Below the pieces are notes generated by a model. That model did not search any database. It was not told the DNA's origin and saw only the letters and a program-made list of their open reading frames with translations. A stretch of DNA of 64,000 nucleotides from Bin87 sp965220105 (GTDB taxonomy: Bacteria > Chloroflexota > Dehalococcoidia > Lucifugimonadales > UBA3495): the NCBI GenBank assembly GCA_965220105.1, contig OZ244811.1, positions 4,092,001 to 4,156,000 on the forward strand, in the 5' to 3' direction. Below are positions 1 to 8,872 of the stretch, piece by piece. The position numbers were made by a program, and so were the translations under genes. The number at the start of each line of letters is the position of its first letter. Positions within the stretch are counted from its first letter, which is position 1.

Positions 1-2
1 CC

Positions 3-380
3 GAATATCTTGCGCCTCAGCAATTCGTGCCGCCGCCCGGCCAGGGGGCAATGGCCGTTGAAATCCGCCGCGACGACTCCTGGATGCTCCAGCTGGTCAA
101 AAGCGCCCACCACGGGGCAACGGGCGCCGCAGTTACGGCGGAACGCGCCTTCCTGGAAGCCCTCGGCGGCGGTTGTCAGGTGCCGGTGGGAGCCTTTGCT
201 GAACCGGTCGGCCAGCGCCGTGACTCTCTGTCCCTAACCGTGTTCATGGCTTCCGCCGACGGAACGAATACCTACCGTGCCACCGTGTCCGGGCCGCTGG
301 ACGACCCCGGCGCGCTATCTGAGAACGCCTGGGAAGATTTGCGGCGGCAGGGCGCTGACCACCTGCTCGTCGACGCTTAA
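3..380 (+). CDS. hemC: porphobilinogen deaminase (hydroxymethylbilane synthase), C-terminal part
   Basis: This is the 3' end of a gene that begins before the window. HemC joins four porphobilinogen units into hydroxymethylbilane in the cytoplasm. The first in-frame codons read EYLAPQQFVPPPGQGAMAVE, which matches the conserved PxxGQGAlaiE stretch of the family. The following AERAFLEALGGGCQVPVGAFA contains the cysteine that carries the dipyrromethane cofactor in known HemC proteins. Only about 125 C-terminal residues are present. It lies 34 bases before the cobA-hemD fusion and so heads a heme operon. The cut is due to the window edge, not gene damage. Confidence 0.93.
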   Translation, partial: EYLAPQQFVPPPGQGAMAVEIRRDDSWMLQLVKSAHHGATGAAVTAERAFLEALGGGCQVPVGAFAEPVGQRRDSLSLTVFMASADGTNTYRATVSGPLDDPGALSENAWEDLRRQGADHLLVDA

Positions 381-414
381 CCTGCATGTGATCCGGCGGG
401 GAGCAACGGACGCT

Positions 415-1932
415 ATGGCAGGCAAAGTGTATCTGGTGGGCGCGGGTCCTGGCGACCCGGGCCTGCTTACCGTCAAGGGCAGCAGCACGTTGGCCTCTGC
501 CGATGTCGTGGTCTATGATCGGCTCCTCGACCCGACGTTGCTCACTCTGGCCAGTCCGACGGCTCGCACGGTATTTGTGGGTAAGGAACGTGGCCGCCAG
601 GCCCTCACCCAGTCTGAAATAAACGACCTGCTGGTGCGGGAAGGTTTGGCCGGAAACTCGGTGGTGCGGCTGAAGGGCGGCGACCCCTTCGTATTCGGGC
701 GCGGCGGCGAGGAGGCATTGGCGCTGGCCCAAGCTGGCGTCGCCTTTGAAGTGGTGCCGGGTGTCACCTCGGCGGTGGCCGCGGCCGCTTACGCCGGTAT
801 TCCGGTGACACATCGAGGCGTGGCTACCACCGTCACCTTTGTGACCGGCAGCGAGGATCCAACCAAAGGCGAAACCACCACTCCCTGGCCGGCGCTGGCC
901 AAAACCGGCGGAACGCTGGTAATCCTGATGGGTTGGGCGACCTTGCCCGGCATCGTGGCGACCCTGCAGGCGCATGGCATGTCGGCGGACACACCGGTTG
1001 CCCTGGTGCAGTGGGGCACCTGGAACCGCCAGCGAACAGTATCCGGCACATTGGCCAACGTTGTCGAACGCGGCAGGTCGGCTTCCATCGGCTCGCCGGT
1101 GGTCGCGGTGGTCGGAGATGTTGCCGCATTGCGCGAGGAAATCGCCTGGTTCGATCGGCGGCCGCTTTGGGGCAAACGTGTCCTGGTCACTCGCTCCCGC
1201 ACCCAGGCTTCTCGCTTCATCGAAATGATACGTGAGCTGGGAGCCGAGCCCGTCGAATTGCCGTCCATCCAGATTGGCCCACTGGAAAATTACGATGAGC
1301 TCGATGCCGCCCTGCTGGAACAGTCAGGGGTCCCTGGCCGCTGGATAATCTTCGCCAGCGCCAACGGCGTCGATTACGTTTGGGAGCGTTTGCACGCCCG
1401 GGGCCTCGACGCAAGGTATTTCGCCGGCGCGACGGTGGGCGCCATCGGCCCGGCGACGGGTGAGGCGCTGCTGAAGCGGGGTGTCAGACCCGATTTCGTG
1501 CCCCGACGCTCGGTGTCCGATGCGGTGGTCGCCGAGCTGTCAGACCGGGACTGGGTGGGGCGACCGGTGCTGCTGCCAGGCTCAGAGATAGGGCGAGATG
1601 AGCTGGCCGCCGGCCTGGCCCGGTTGGGCGGCGACGTGCGCCGGGTGGCGGCCTATCGGAACATTCGTCCCGAGGGTGTTGAATCCCGGGCCCGGGAAGT
1701 GCTGCGGGCCGGCATCGATGTGGTAACCTTCACCAGTTCCTCCACGGTGCGAAACCTGCTGGACATTTTGGGAGAAGACCGCCACCTGCTTGACGGCGCT
1801 CTCATCGCCTGCATCGGGCCCATTACCAGCGCCACCGCAGTGGAACGCGGATTGCCGGTTGACATAATCCCTGAATCCCACGACGTTGCAGGGCTTGCCG
1901 ACGCTCTGGTCGGTTACTACCAGAAAAACTGA
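415..1932 (+). CDS. bifunctional uroporphyrinogen-III C-methyltransferase / uroporphyrinogen-III synthase
   Basis: A fusion protein of 505 residues. Residues 1-245 are a SUMT (CobA-type) methyltransferase, with the SAM loop VGAGPGDPGLLT at 8-19, VRLKGGDPFVFGRGGEE near 84-100 and a conserved PGVTSA. It converts uroporphyrinogen III to precorrin-2, the entry to siroheme and B12. Residues 255-505 are HemD, with KRVLVTRS at its start and the TSSSTVRNLL signature late in the domain; it closes hydroxymethylbilane to uroporphyrinogen III. The ATG at 415 is chosen because the SUMT fold begins there; the frame stays open upstream but that stretch overlaps hemC. Such cobA-hemD fusions are known in Firmicutes and Chloroflexota. 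It sits between hemC and hemB. Confidence 0.93.
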   Translation: MAGKVYLVGAGPGDPGLLTVKGSSTLASADVVVYDRLLDPTLLTLASPTARTVFVGKERGRQALTQSEINDLLVREGLAGNSVVRLKGGDPFVFGRGGEEALALAQAGVAFEVVPGVTSAVAAAAYAGIPVTHRGVATTVTFVTGSEDPTKGETTTPWPALAKTGGTLVILMGWATLPGIVATLQAHGMSADTPVALVQWGTWNRQRTVSGTLANVVERGRSASIGSPVVAVVGDVAALREEIAWFDRRPLWGKRVLVTRSRTQASRFIEMIRELGAEPVELPSIQIGPLENYDELDAALLEQSGVPGRWIIFASANGVDYVWERLHARGLDARYFAGATVGAIGPATGEALLKRGVRPDFVPRRSVSDAVVAELSDRDWVGRPVLLPGSEIGRDELAAGLARLGGDVRRVAAYRNIRPEGVESRAREVLRAGIDVVTFTSSSTVRNLLDILGEDRHLLDGALIACIGPITSATAVERGLPVDIIPESHDVAGLADALVGYYQKN

Positions 1933-1965
1933 ACCCCCAAGTTGCCGACGACGAGGAGGCACTTC

Positions 1966-2949
1966 ATGCTGAAACATCCCGATTTGCGATTGAGGCGTTT
2001 GCGCGAAAAAGCGCCGGTGCGGGACATGGTGCGCGAAACTCGCCTGTCCGCCGCCAACTTCATCTACCCCATATTCGTAACCCACGGCGAGAACATCCGG
2101 CAGGAAATCGAACCGATGCCGGGCTGCTATCACACGTCCATCGACCGGTTGAACGAGGAGATTGACGAGGTGGTGGAGCTGGGCATCCCCTCGGTGCTGC
2201 TGTTTGGGCTGCCGCCTGACAAGGATGCCGTGGGCAGCGGCGCGTACGATCCGGAGGGAATCATTCAGGAAGCCACCCGCACCATCAAGGAACGGGCGCC
2301 CGGGCTCATGGTCATCGGCGATGTGTGCCTCTGCGAATACACCGACCACGGGCATTGCGGCGTGATCGACGGCGAAAAGATCGACAACGACGCCACGCTG
2401 GAGCTGCTGGCCCGCTCCGCCCTGACCCAGGTGCAGGCGGGAGCCGACCTGGTGGCGCCGTCGTCCATGATGGACGGCCAGGTGCGCGCCATCCGCGAGA
2501 CCCTGGACGCCCACGGCTACGATGACACTCCCATCATGGGTTACGCCGCCAAATACGCCTCGTCGTTCTACGGCCCCTTCCGGGTTGCCGCCGACTCCAC
2601 CCCCCAGTTCGGCGACCGGCGCAGCTACCAGATGGATCCGGCCAACCGCCGCATGGCCATGCGCGAAATAGAATCGGACATCGCCGAGGGCGCCGACATC
2701 GTGATGGTGAAGCCGGCGATGGCCTATATGGACGTCATCAAGGAGGCGCGGGAGCGTTACGACTATCCGTTGGCCGCATATAACGTCAGCGGAGAATATT
2801 CCATGGTCAAAGCCGCCTCCCGGGCCGGCTGGGTGGACGAAAAACCCGTGACCCTGGAACTGCTCACCGGAATCCGACGGGCCGGCGCCGACATCATCAT
2901 CTCCTACCACGCCAAGGAGGTGGCCCGCTGGCTGCGGGGCGAAGCGTAA
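1966..2949 (+). CDS. hemB: delta-aminolevulinic acid dehydratase (porphobilinogen synthase)
   Basis: A 327-residue cytoplasmic enzyme that condenses two 5-aminolevulinate molecules into porphobilinogen. The Schiff-base lysines lie in MGYAAKYASSFYGPFR and in VMVKPAMAY. The stretch DVCLCEYTDHGHCG carries the three cysteines of the zinc-dependent class, so this is probably a Zn enzyme. The ATG at 1966 follows GAGGAGG at 1953-1959, which decides the start over an earlier in-frame codon at 1942. It lies 33 bases after the cobA-hemD fusion, in the same operon. Confidence 0.96.
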   Translation: MLKHPDLRLRRLREKAPVRDMVRETRLSAANFIYPIFVTHGENIRQEIEPMPGCYHTSIDRLNEEIDEVVELGIPSVLLFGLPPDKDAVGSGAYDPEGIIQEATRTIKERAPGLMVIGDVCLCEYTDHGHCGVIDGEKIDNDATLELLARSALTQVQAGADLVAPSSMMDGQVRAIRETLDAHGYDDTPIMGYAAKYASSFYGPFRVAADSTPQFGDRRSYQMDPANRRMAMREIESDIAEGADIVMVKPAMAYMDVIKEARERYDYPLAAYNVSGEYSMVKAASRAGWVDEKPVTLELLTGIRRAGADIIISYHAKEVARWLRGEA

Positions 2950-2962
2950 TCCGGCATCAAAA

Positions 2963-2998
2963 ACGCGTATCCATCCAGTAACGCGTATCCATACACTA
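2963..2998 (+). repeat. 18-bp imperfect tandem duplication between hemB and hemL
   Basis: Two adjacent 18-bp units, 2963-2980 and 2981-2998, differ at two positions; both begin ACGCGTATCCAT. The second unit ends next to the ribosome binding site of hemL (AAGGA, 2998-3002). It is probably a local slippage duplication with no clear function. Confidence 0.8.
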
Positions 2999-3011
2999 AG
3001 GACTGATCTCC

Positions 3012-4298
3012 ATGCAGCAATCCAGGTCGCAACAGCTTTTTGAACAGGCGCAACGCGTGATCCCCGGCGGCGTGAATAGCCCGGTCCGGTCTTTTCGCTC
3101 CGTTGAGGGCACCCCGCCCTTCATTGCCAGAGGTCAGGGCGCGTGCGTTTGGGACGTCGACGGCAACGAGTATATCGACTTCCTGGGTTCCTGGGGGCCG
3201 CTGGCGTTGGGGCATGCCCACCCGGCGGTGGTGGGGGCCGTTCAGCGAGCCGCCGCCGACGGAACGTCATTCGGCGCGCCCGTGGCGCAGGAAGTCGAGC
3301 TGGCCGAACTGATTTGCCAGGCGCTGCCTTCCGTCGACATGGTGCGACTGGTGAACTCTGGCACCGAGGCGTGCATGACGGCGCTGCGATTGGCCCGGGC
3401 CTTCACCGGACGTTCCAAAATCGTGAAATTCGCCGGCAACTATCACGGCCACGCCGACGGGCTGCTCGTCCAGGCCGGTTCCGGCGCCCTGACTCACGGC
3501 GTGCCCACCAGCGCCGGTGTTCCCGAGGCCTACGCCGCCGAAACCCTCATCGCAACCTACAACGAAACGGCGTCGGTGGAAAGCCTGTTTGACGTCTGGC
3601 CCGATGATATCGCCTGCGTAATCGTGGAACCGGTGGCGGGCAACATGGGTGTCGTACCGCCCGCCGAAGGGTTCCTCGCTGATTTGCGCCGCATCACTGA
3701 GGCCAACGGCGCTCTGCTCATTTTCGACGAGGTGATCACCGGATTCCGCCTGGGGTACGGCGGGGCGCAAACCCTCTTCGGGATCACTCCCGACATCACC
3801 ACCATGGGCAAGATCATCGGCGGCGGTCTCCCCGTTGGCGCCTACGGCGGTCGCAGCGACGTCATGCAGATGGTGGCGCCGTTGGGGCCCATGTACCAGG
3901 CCGGCACGCTGTCCGGCAACCCGCTGGCGGTGGCGGCCGGCGTGGCCACCCTTACCGAATTGCAACGCCCGGGTGTCTACGAACAGCTCGAAGCTACCGC
4001 GGCGCGTCTGACCGAGGGTGTGGCCACCGCGTTCGCCAGGGCCGAGGTGCCGTCGACTATCAACCGGGTGGCCTCCATGTTCACCGGGTTTTTCAACGGC
4101 GGCCCGGTGGCGGCGCTGGCGCAGGTGGAGCAGTCGGACACCGCCGCATACGGCCGGTATTTCCACGCCCTGCTGGAGCGCGGCGTCTACATTGCACCGT
4201 CCCAGTTTGAGGCCGGCTTCGTGTCAATCGCCCACACCGACGCCGACATCGACGCCGCCATCGCAGCGGTTGGAGAGGCGTTGGCGGCCATGGGCTAA
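3012..4298 (+). CDS. hemL: glutamate-1-semialdehyde 2,1-aminomutase
   Basis: A 428-residue PLP enzyme that moves the amino group of glutamate-1-semialdehyde to give 5-aminolevulinate, the last step of the C5 route. The N-terminus has IPGGVNSPVRSF, typical of HemL. NSGTEACMTALRLARA and FDEVITGFR are the cofactor-site segments, and TTMGKIIGGGLPVGAYGG contains the PLP lysine. The ATG at 3012 is preceded by AAGGA. Full family length. Placement after hemB fits an operon for heme and cobalamin precursors. Confidence 0.95.
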   Translation: MQQSRSQQLFEQAQRVIPGGVNSPVRSFRSVEGTPPFIARGQGACVWDVDGNEYIDFLGSWGPLALGHAHPAVVGAVQRAAADGTSFGAPVAQEVELAELICQALPSVDMVRLVNSGTEACMTALRLARAFTGRSKIVKFAGNYHGHADGLLVQAGSGALTHGVPTSAGVPEAYAAETLIATYNETASVESLFDVWPDDIACVIVEPVAGNMGVVPPAEGFLADLRRITEANGALLIFDEVITGFRLGYGGAQTLFGITPDITTMGKIIGGGLPVGAYGGRSDVMQMVAPLGPMYQAGTLSGNPLAVAAGVATLTELQRPGVYEQLEATAARLTEGVATAFARAEVPSTINRVASMFTGFFNGGPVAALAQVEQSDTAAYGRYFHALLERGVYIAPSQFEAGFVSIAHTDADIDAAIAAVGEALAAMG

Positions 4299-4325
4299 CA
4301 ATTTGAAGCTGGGTGGGGGAGTGGT

Positions 4326-6797
4326 TTGACGCTGTTGGGAGCGGAGCCTGCTGAGGAACTGCGGCGGTTGCTCAAATCGCAATTCGGCTACGACGAATTC
4401 AGGGGACAGCAGGAACAGGTGATCACCAACGGCATGGCGGGCCGGCACAGCCTGGTCGTCATGCCCACCGGCGGGGGCAAGTCGCTGTGTTACCAGTTGC
4501 CCGCCCTGGCGATGCCGGGATTGACCTTGGTGATTTCGCCCCTCATCGCTTTGATGAAGGACCAAGTGGACGGGCTGCGGGCCAGCGGAATACCGGCGGC
4601 CTTCATCAACAGCAGCCTGGATAGCGCCGAAGTCGACCGGGTCCAACGGGCTGTCACGGCCGGCGAGGTGAAGATCCTGTACGTGGCGCCGGAACGGGCC
4701 AACACCCCGGGGTTTCGTAGATTCCTGGGCCAACTGCGCCTGAGCCTCATCGCCATCGACGAAGCCCACTGCATCAGCGAGTGGGGCCACGACTTCCGCC
4801 CGGATTACCGGAACCTGGTCGACCTGCGCCGGCCGTTCCCCGACACCCCCGTCATGGCCCTAACCGCCACTGCCACTGAACGGGTGCGCCAGGACATAAT
4901 CGACCAACTCTCCCTGGGCGAGGTCGACGAATTCATCGCCAACTTCGACCGTCCCAACCTGACCTACCTGGTACGCAACAAGCGCCAGGCTTTCGCCGCG
5001 CTCCGGGAACTGCTCGACGAAATTCCCGGCGAGGCCGCCATCGTATATTGCTTCTCGCGCAGTGAAACCGAGGACCTGGCCGCCCGGCTTTCCGCCAACG
5101 GGCACCCGGCAGCCGCCTACCACGCCGGTCTGGACGGCGAGACTCGCCGGTATACCCAGGAACGGTTCATCGACGGTGAGGTCCCAGTCGTGATCGCCAC
5201 TATTGCCTTCGGCATGGGCATCGACAAACCCGACGTCCGCCTGGTCGTTCACTACACCATGCCCAAATCCATCGAAGCCTATTACCAGGAGACCGGACGC
5301 GCCGGTCGGGACGGCGAGCCCAGCCGCTGCATCCTGTTCTTTTCCGAGGGCGACCGGAGCAAGCACGAATATTTCATCAGGGATATTGGCGACTTGGCGA
5401 CCCGCCACACCGCGCAGGCACAGCTGGACAACGTCATCGAATACGGTCGGTTGCAAAACTGCCGACGCCGGTTCCTGCTGGCCCATTTCGGACAATCCAT
5501 GGCGGCGGACAATTGCGGCGGATGCGACGTGTGCGTGTCGAGCCGGGCGACGGTGGACGTAACCGTCGTCGCCCAGAAAATCCTGTCGGCGGTGATCCGC
5601 ACCGGCGAGCGTTTCGGCGTGGCTCACGTTGCCAACATCCTCCTGGGACGCAACCTGGCGCGAGTCCGCGAGCTGGGCCACGACCAACTCAGCGTCTTCG
5701 GCATCGTCAGCGACTATGACGGCGATGCGCTGCGTGAAATCGCAAATCAACTCGTGGCAGAGGGATTGTTGGCGCGAGGCGAAGGCCAGTACCCCACGCT
5801 ATCGGTCACTCCCGATGGACGCCGTTGGTTGCGTAGCCGGGCTCCCCTGCAAATCAATATGAGGGTGGACGAACCTGGCGCCCGCCAAGTGTCGTCGCCC
5901 GCGTCAACGGCTCGGGTGCCGTCGCCGACTTCTACCGCCAAAGGCGGCCCACAGGAACGAGCGTTGTTCGAGGAACTCAGGACGTTGCGCCGCCGGCTGG
6001 CCGACGAACAGGGCGTGCCGGCCTTCGTCGTGTTCAGCGACGCCACCCTGCACGCCCTGGCCTCCGCCATGCCCATGGACGAGCAATCCATGCTGCGGGT
6101 CTCCGGTGTCGGACCGGCGAAGCTGGAACGTTACGGCGAGCAATTCCTTGCCGCGATAGGAAAGTTTCGCAATGATGGGGGTTCCCTCAACCCCGATGGC
6201 TTGAGCGGCCGTCCAATCGACGTTCGTTTTCCCGCAGAGTCCGCGATCGGCGGATCGCCCCTGTCAAATGGGTTGGATGCTATTCGCCAAGGATATCCGA
6301 GAGCTTACGAGCGGTGGACGAATGAAGAGGATGAACAGCTTGTATCGCGACAATCGGCCGGCGAAACGGTTGCGGATTTGGCCGACAGATTAGGTCGGCA
6401 GCCCAGCGCAGTCCAATCCCGACTGGAGCGGTTAGGGTTGGATGGCAGCGGAGGGGCGCCGTCCACGAACGGTATCCCTCTGCGTCGGACCCCCATAGTC
6501 GAGGCCACACGAGAATTGCTTGGCAGAGGATTGAGTTTGGACGCGTTGGCTGAGCGGAGGGGACTCTCGCTGGGCACGATACTAAACCACTTGGAGCGGT
6601 TGATTCGTTCCGAAGAGCCAGTCGACTTGCAATCGTTGTTGCCGTCGCCGGGGCGTGTTGACGAAATCAGGCAGGCGTTCGGAACACAAGGCAGCAGAGG
6701 ATTGCAGCCGATCAAAGAGTTGTTGGGAGAAGATTTTTCCTACGACGAAATCAAACTCGTTCGGCTGTTGCTGATTCAGGAAAGCACGACGATGTAA
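4326..6797 (+). CDS. recQ: RecQ-family ATP-dependent DNA helicase with extended C-terminus
   Basis: An 823-residue 3'-5' helicase for recombination and fork repair. Walker A MPTGGGKS is at 46-53 and DEAHCISEWGHDFRPDYR follows near residue 145, with the helicase C domain at about 215-340. The RecQ zinc module has CRRRFLLAHF followed by NCGGCDVC. An HRDC domain spans about 544-615. Beyond it are two extra parts: a SANT/Myb-like segment (about 655-705, WTNEEDEQL to SRLERLGL) and a helix-turn-helix tail (about 725-823), resembling tails of some other RecQ proteins. The start is TTG at 4326, just after a G-rich Shine-Dalgarno stretch. Longer than E. coli RecQ, which has about 610 residues. Confidence 0.93.
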   Translation: MTLLGAEPAEELRRLLKSQFGYDEFRGQQEQVITNGMAGRHSLVVMPTGGGKSLCYQLPALAMPGLTLVISPLIALMKDQVDGLRASGIPAAFINSSLDSAEVDRVQRAVTAGEVKILYVAPERANTPGFRRFLGQLRLSLIAIDEAHCISEWGHDFRPDYRNLVDLRRPFPDTPVMALTATATERVRQDIIDQLSLGEVDEFIANFDRPNLTYLVRNKRQAFAALRELLDEIPGEAAIVYCFSRSETEDLAARLSANGHPAAAYHAGLDGETRRYTQERFIDGEVPVVIATIAFGMGIDKPDVRLVVHYTMPKSIEAYYQETGRAGRDGEPSRCILFFSEGDRSKHEYFIRDIGDLATRHTAQAQLDNVIEYGRLQNCRRRFLLAHFGQSMAADNCGGCDVCVSSRATVDVTVVAQKILSAVIRTGERFGVAHVANILLGRNLARVRELGHDQLSVFGIVSDYDGDALREIANQLVAEGLLARGEGQYPTLSVTPDGRRWLRSRAPLQINMRVDEPGARQVSSPASTARVPSPTSTAKGGPQERALFEELRTLRRRLADEQGVPAFVVFSDATLHALASAMPMDEQSMLRVSGVGPAKLERYGEQFLAAIGKFRNDGGSLNPDGLSGRPIDVRFPAESAIGGSPLSNGLDAIRQGYPRAYERWTNEEDEQLVSRQSAGETVADLADRLGRQPSAVQSRLERLGLDGSGGAPSTNGIPLRRTPIVEATRELLGRGLSLDALAERRGLSLGTILNHLERLIRSEEPVDLQSLLPSPGRVDEIRQAFGTQGSRGLQPIKELLGEDFSYDEIKLVRLLLIQESTTM

Positions 6798-6854
6798 CTA
6801 TCGCGACGACCGCCGGCTGCCCTGCTGACGCGAAGGAGCGCCGCTTTTGCGGAC

Positions 6855-6884
6855 GTTGGGGGCGACCTTCTGGCCGCCCCCCTA
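6855..6884. terminator. G/C hairpin between convergent recQ and sodN
   Basis: GGGGGCG at 6858-6864 can pair with CGCCCCC at 6875-6881, giving a strong hairpin in the 111-bp gap between two converging genes. There is no clear T tract, so a terminator role is inferred from position and stem strength. Confidence 0.4.
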
Positions 6885-6908
6885 TCCACGTTAGCATTTG
6901 GCGCCTAT

Positions 6909-7379
6909 TTACGCGCCATACCGCGCGGCGGCATTGGGGTCGCTGTAGTCCACGTTCTTGGTGGACCAGAAGGTGGCGGCGATGTCGTCGCAGGCGGCGA
7001 CCAGGTTTTCGGCCAGATCCATGTTGACGGCCTGCTTGCACTGTCCGGCCAACTTGAGGGCGGCGTTAAACTTGGCCGCAATCTCGTTGGCGTCGGTGCC
7101 GGGCCAGGCATAGTCAGCCCAAAGAATCCGCAACTCTTCCTTGCACTTCTCGGCGTGCTCTTCCTTGACGGTCACATAGCGGGAGAAAGTGTTGGCGAAA
7201 GTCTGCCGCTCATTGGAGGGCGCTCCGGGCTGGGGAGCTTCCAGGTTCTGCATACGCAGCACCATCTTCTGCACGGTTTGCGCCGCAATTTTGGCTACGA
7301 CAGGGTCGTAGATGCCGCAGGGTATGTCGCAGTGGGCGTGGGCGGTGCGCGGCTTCAGGAACGCAATGGGTTTGAACAT
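6909..7379 (-). CDS. sodN: nickel-containing superoxide dismutase
   Basis: A 156-residue protein that dismutates superoxide with a nickel centre. After a 15-residue leader the sequence HCDIPCGIYDP matches the nickel hook of NiSOD: His16 would become His1 after cleavage, with Cys17 and Cys21 as the Cys2/Cys6 ligands and Tyr24 as Tyr9. The leader ending TAHA must be removed by a maturation protease (SodX in known systems), and none is seen in this window. The rest (TFSRYVTVKEEHAEKCKEE and on) fits the helical body, and the length is normal for the family. The Shine-Dalgarno AAGGAG lies just upstream. It diverges from the alcohol dehydrogenase gene. Confidence 0.95.
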   Translation of the reverse strand: MFKPIAFLKPRTAHAHCDIPCGIYDPVVAKIAAQTVQKMVLRMQNLEAPQPGAPSNERQTFANTFSRYVTVKEEHAEKCKEELRILWADYAWPGTDANEIAAKFNAALKLAGQCKQAVNMDLAENLVAACDDIAATFWSTKNVDYSDPNAAARYGA

Positions 7380-7451
7380 TGTCGGTCGTCTCCTTTTGGT
7401 TGGCGAAGGTCTGGGGCTGAGCGCCGTCGGACGGACGCTGCTGCGGCGAAA

Positions 7452-7480
7452 ATGCTAGCGCAATTGGCCGATTGGCGCAA
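7452..7480 (-). promoter_or_regulatory. putative sigma-70-type promoter of sodN
   Basis: On the minus strand TTGCGC (7480-7475) and TAGCAT (7457-7452) are separated by 17 bp, about 75 bp upstream of the sodN start. The region lies between two divergent genes. The match is fair, not perfect. Confidence 0.4.
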
Positions 7481-7637
7481 GTGCGACCCGTCCTGCCTCG
7501 TGGCAGCGCGGCCGGCCAGGGTTACAACGAAGACCCTTCAACATCCTCCGAGCCGCCGCCTTCCCTTTACCCCGATGTGCTACTCTGCCCACAAAATTGC
7601 CAGGATCTTACTTTTGGTCGGAACTCAGAGGTGCGAT

Positions 7638-8657
7638 ATGAGGGCAGCGGTTTACAAGGGCGAGCAGGTATTGCAGGTCGAGGAAATCCCCGACCCAAGT
7701 CCGGGCCCCAATCAAGTGGTGATGCGTGTCAAATACTCCGCCATTTGCGGTACCGACGTGCATGCCTTCATGTACGACCTCGCCCCGCCCGGCGCGGTGA
7801 TGGGCCACGAATACACCGGAACCATCGTGGACGTCGGCGCCGGCGTTTCCCGATGGAAAACTGGCGATCGGGTGGTCGGCGGTGGCGGACATCCTCCGCC
7901 CGGCATGGGGTCAGCGACCCGGACGCACCCCCGTTTCAACTACCGCACCATGGGCTTCCAGCACAACACTCGCCCACGGGGTTACGCGGAATACGTGCTG
8001 CTGGACGAATGGGAACCCACCCGCGTCCCCGACGACGTTACCGACGAACAGGCCGCGCTCTGCGAACCCTGCGCCGTGACCGTCCACGCCGTCCGGTTAT
8101 CCGACATCAAGCTGGGCGACGCCGTCGTGGTGCTGGGCGCCGGACCCATCGGCCTGCTCTGTATGCAAACGGCCCGCGCCGCCGGCGCCACTACCGTCAT
8201 TGTTTCGGAACCCGCCCCGGGTCGCGCCGACGCTGCCCGCAGATTGGGCGCAGACGCCGTGCTCAACCCGCTGGACGGCGACCTTGAAGCGCGGGTCGTG
8301 GAGCTGACCGGAGGCAGCGGACCACAGGTGGTCTTCGAGTGCGCCGCCGCGCCGTCCACCCTGGAGCAGGCCCTCGATCTGTCGGCCCGCGGCGGCCAGG
8401 TGGTTATGATCGCCATTGCCTGGGAACCGACGCCAGTTGCGCCGCCCAACTGGATGGCCCGTGAGGTGCGGATGCAGTCGTCGTTCGGCACCCAACCCGA
8501 GGATTGGCGCATCGCCCTGGAGCTGATGCGTAGCGGACGCGTGTCGGTCGACCACATGCTGGGCGCTACCAACTTCGTGCCCCTGGAAGGAATCCAGGGA
8601 GCCTTCGAGGCGTTGTGCCATCCCACCAGCGAGTTGCAGATGGTGGTTCAACTGTAA
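7638..8657 (+). CDS. zinc-dependent alcohol dehydrogenase family protein (MDR)
   Basis: A 339-residue medium-chain dehydrogenase/reductase. The catalytic-zinc ligands appear as Cys37 in CGTD and His57-Glu58 in GHEYTG. The Rossmann motif VVLGAGPIGLL is near the middle, followed by the acidic residue of NAD enzymes (VSEPAPGR). The usual four-cysteine structural zinc loop is missing; its place is taken by a glycine- and histidine-rich stretch (GGGGHPPPGMGSATRTHPRF). The ATG at 7638 is preferred because the family N-terminus MRAAVYKG begins there, although the frame is open further upstream. The substrate is unknown; sugar or polyol dehydrogenases are the likely relatives. Confidence 0.85.
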   Translation: MRAAVYKGEQVLQVEEIPDPSPGPNQVVMRVKYSAICGTDVHAFMYDLAPPGAVMGHEYTGTIVDVGAGVSRWKTGDRVVGGGGHPPPGMGSATRTHPRFNYRTMGFQHNTRPRGYAEYVLLDEWEPTRVPDDVTDEQAALCEPCAVTVHAVRLSDIKLGDAVVVLGAGPIGLLCMQTARAAGATTVIVSEPAPGRADAARRLGADAVLNPLDGDLEARVVELTGGSGPQVVFECAAAPSTLEQALDLSARGGQVVMIAIAWEPTPVAPPNWMAREVRMQSSFGTQPEDWRIALELMRSGRVSVDHMLGATNFVPLEGIQGAFEALCHPTSELQMVVQL

Positions 8658-8751
8658 CCCGCACCGCATCCGCCGGGTCTCTGATCCACAACGTCACGCT
8701 CTAATGACATCTGGAGGCGGCCTGGGGCGTAGATGCCACCGCGAGTTGTGC

Positions 8752-8780
8752 TTGCCGCTGGAGTATGCCCAATCTATAAT
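8752..8780 (+). promoter_or_regulatory. sigma-70-type promoter upstream of ilvD
   Basis: TTGCCG at 8752-8757 and a perfect TATAAT at 8775-8780 are separated by exactly 17 bp. The expected transcript start near 8787 leaves a leader of about 85 nt before the TTG start of ilvD at 8873. Confidence 0.65.
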
Positions 8781-8872
8781 CAACTGCGCCCCAACTCCCG
8801 TCGATCCCGTCGGTGGGTTGGTGGTCGCCACACATCCAATTTCCGGTCGGCTGGCCCGACGAGGAGGTCATC

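Noticed and set aside
1582..2910. Long open frame on the minus strand across hemB and the end of the cobA-hemD fusion (442 codons)
   Set aside because: It is antisense to two well-supported genes. Its product is rich in His, Gly and Val, as expected for a shadow frame in GC-rich DNA, and shows no domain.
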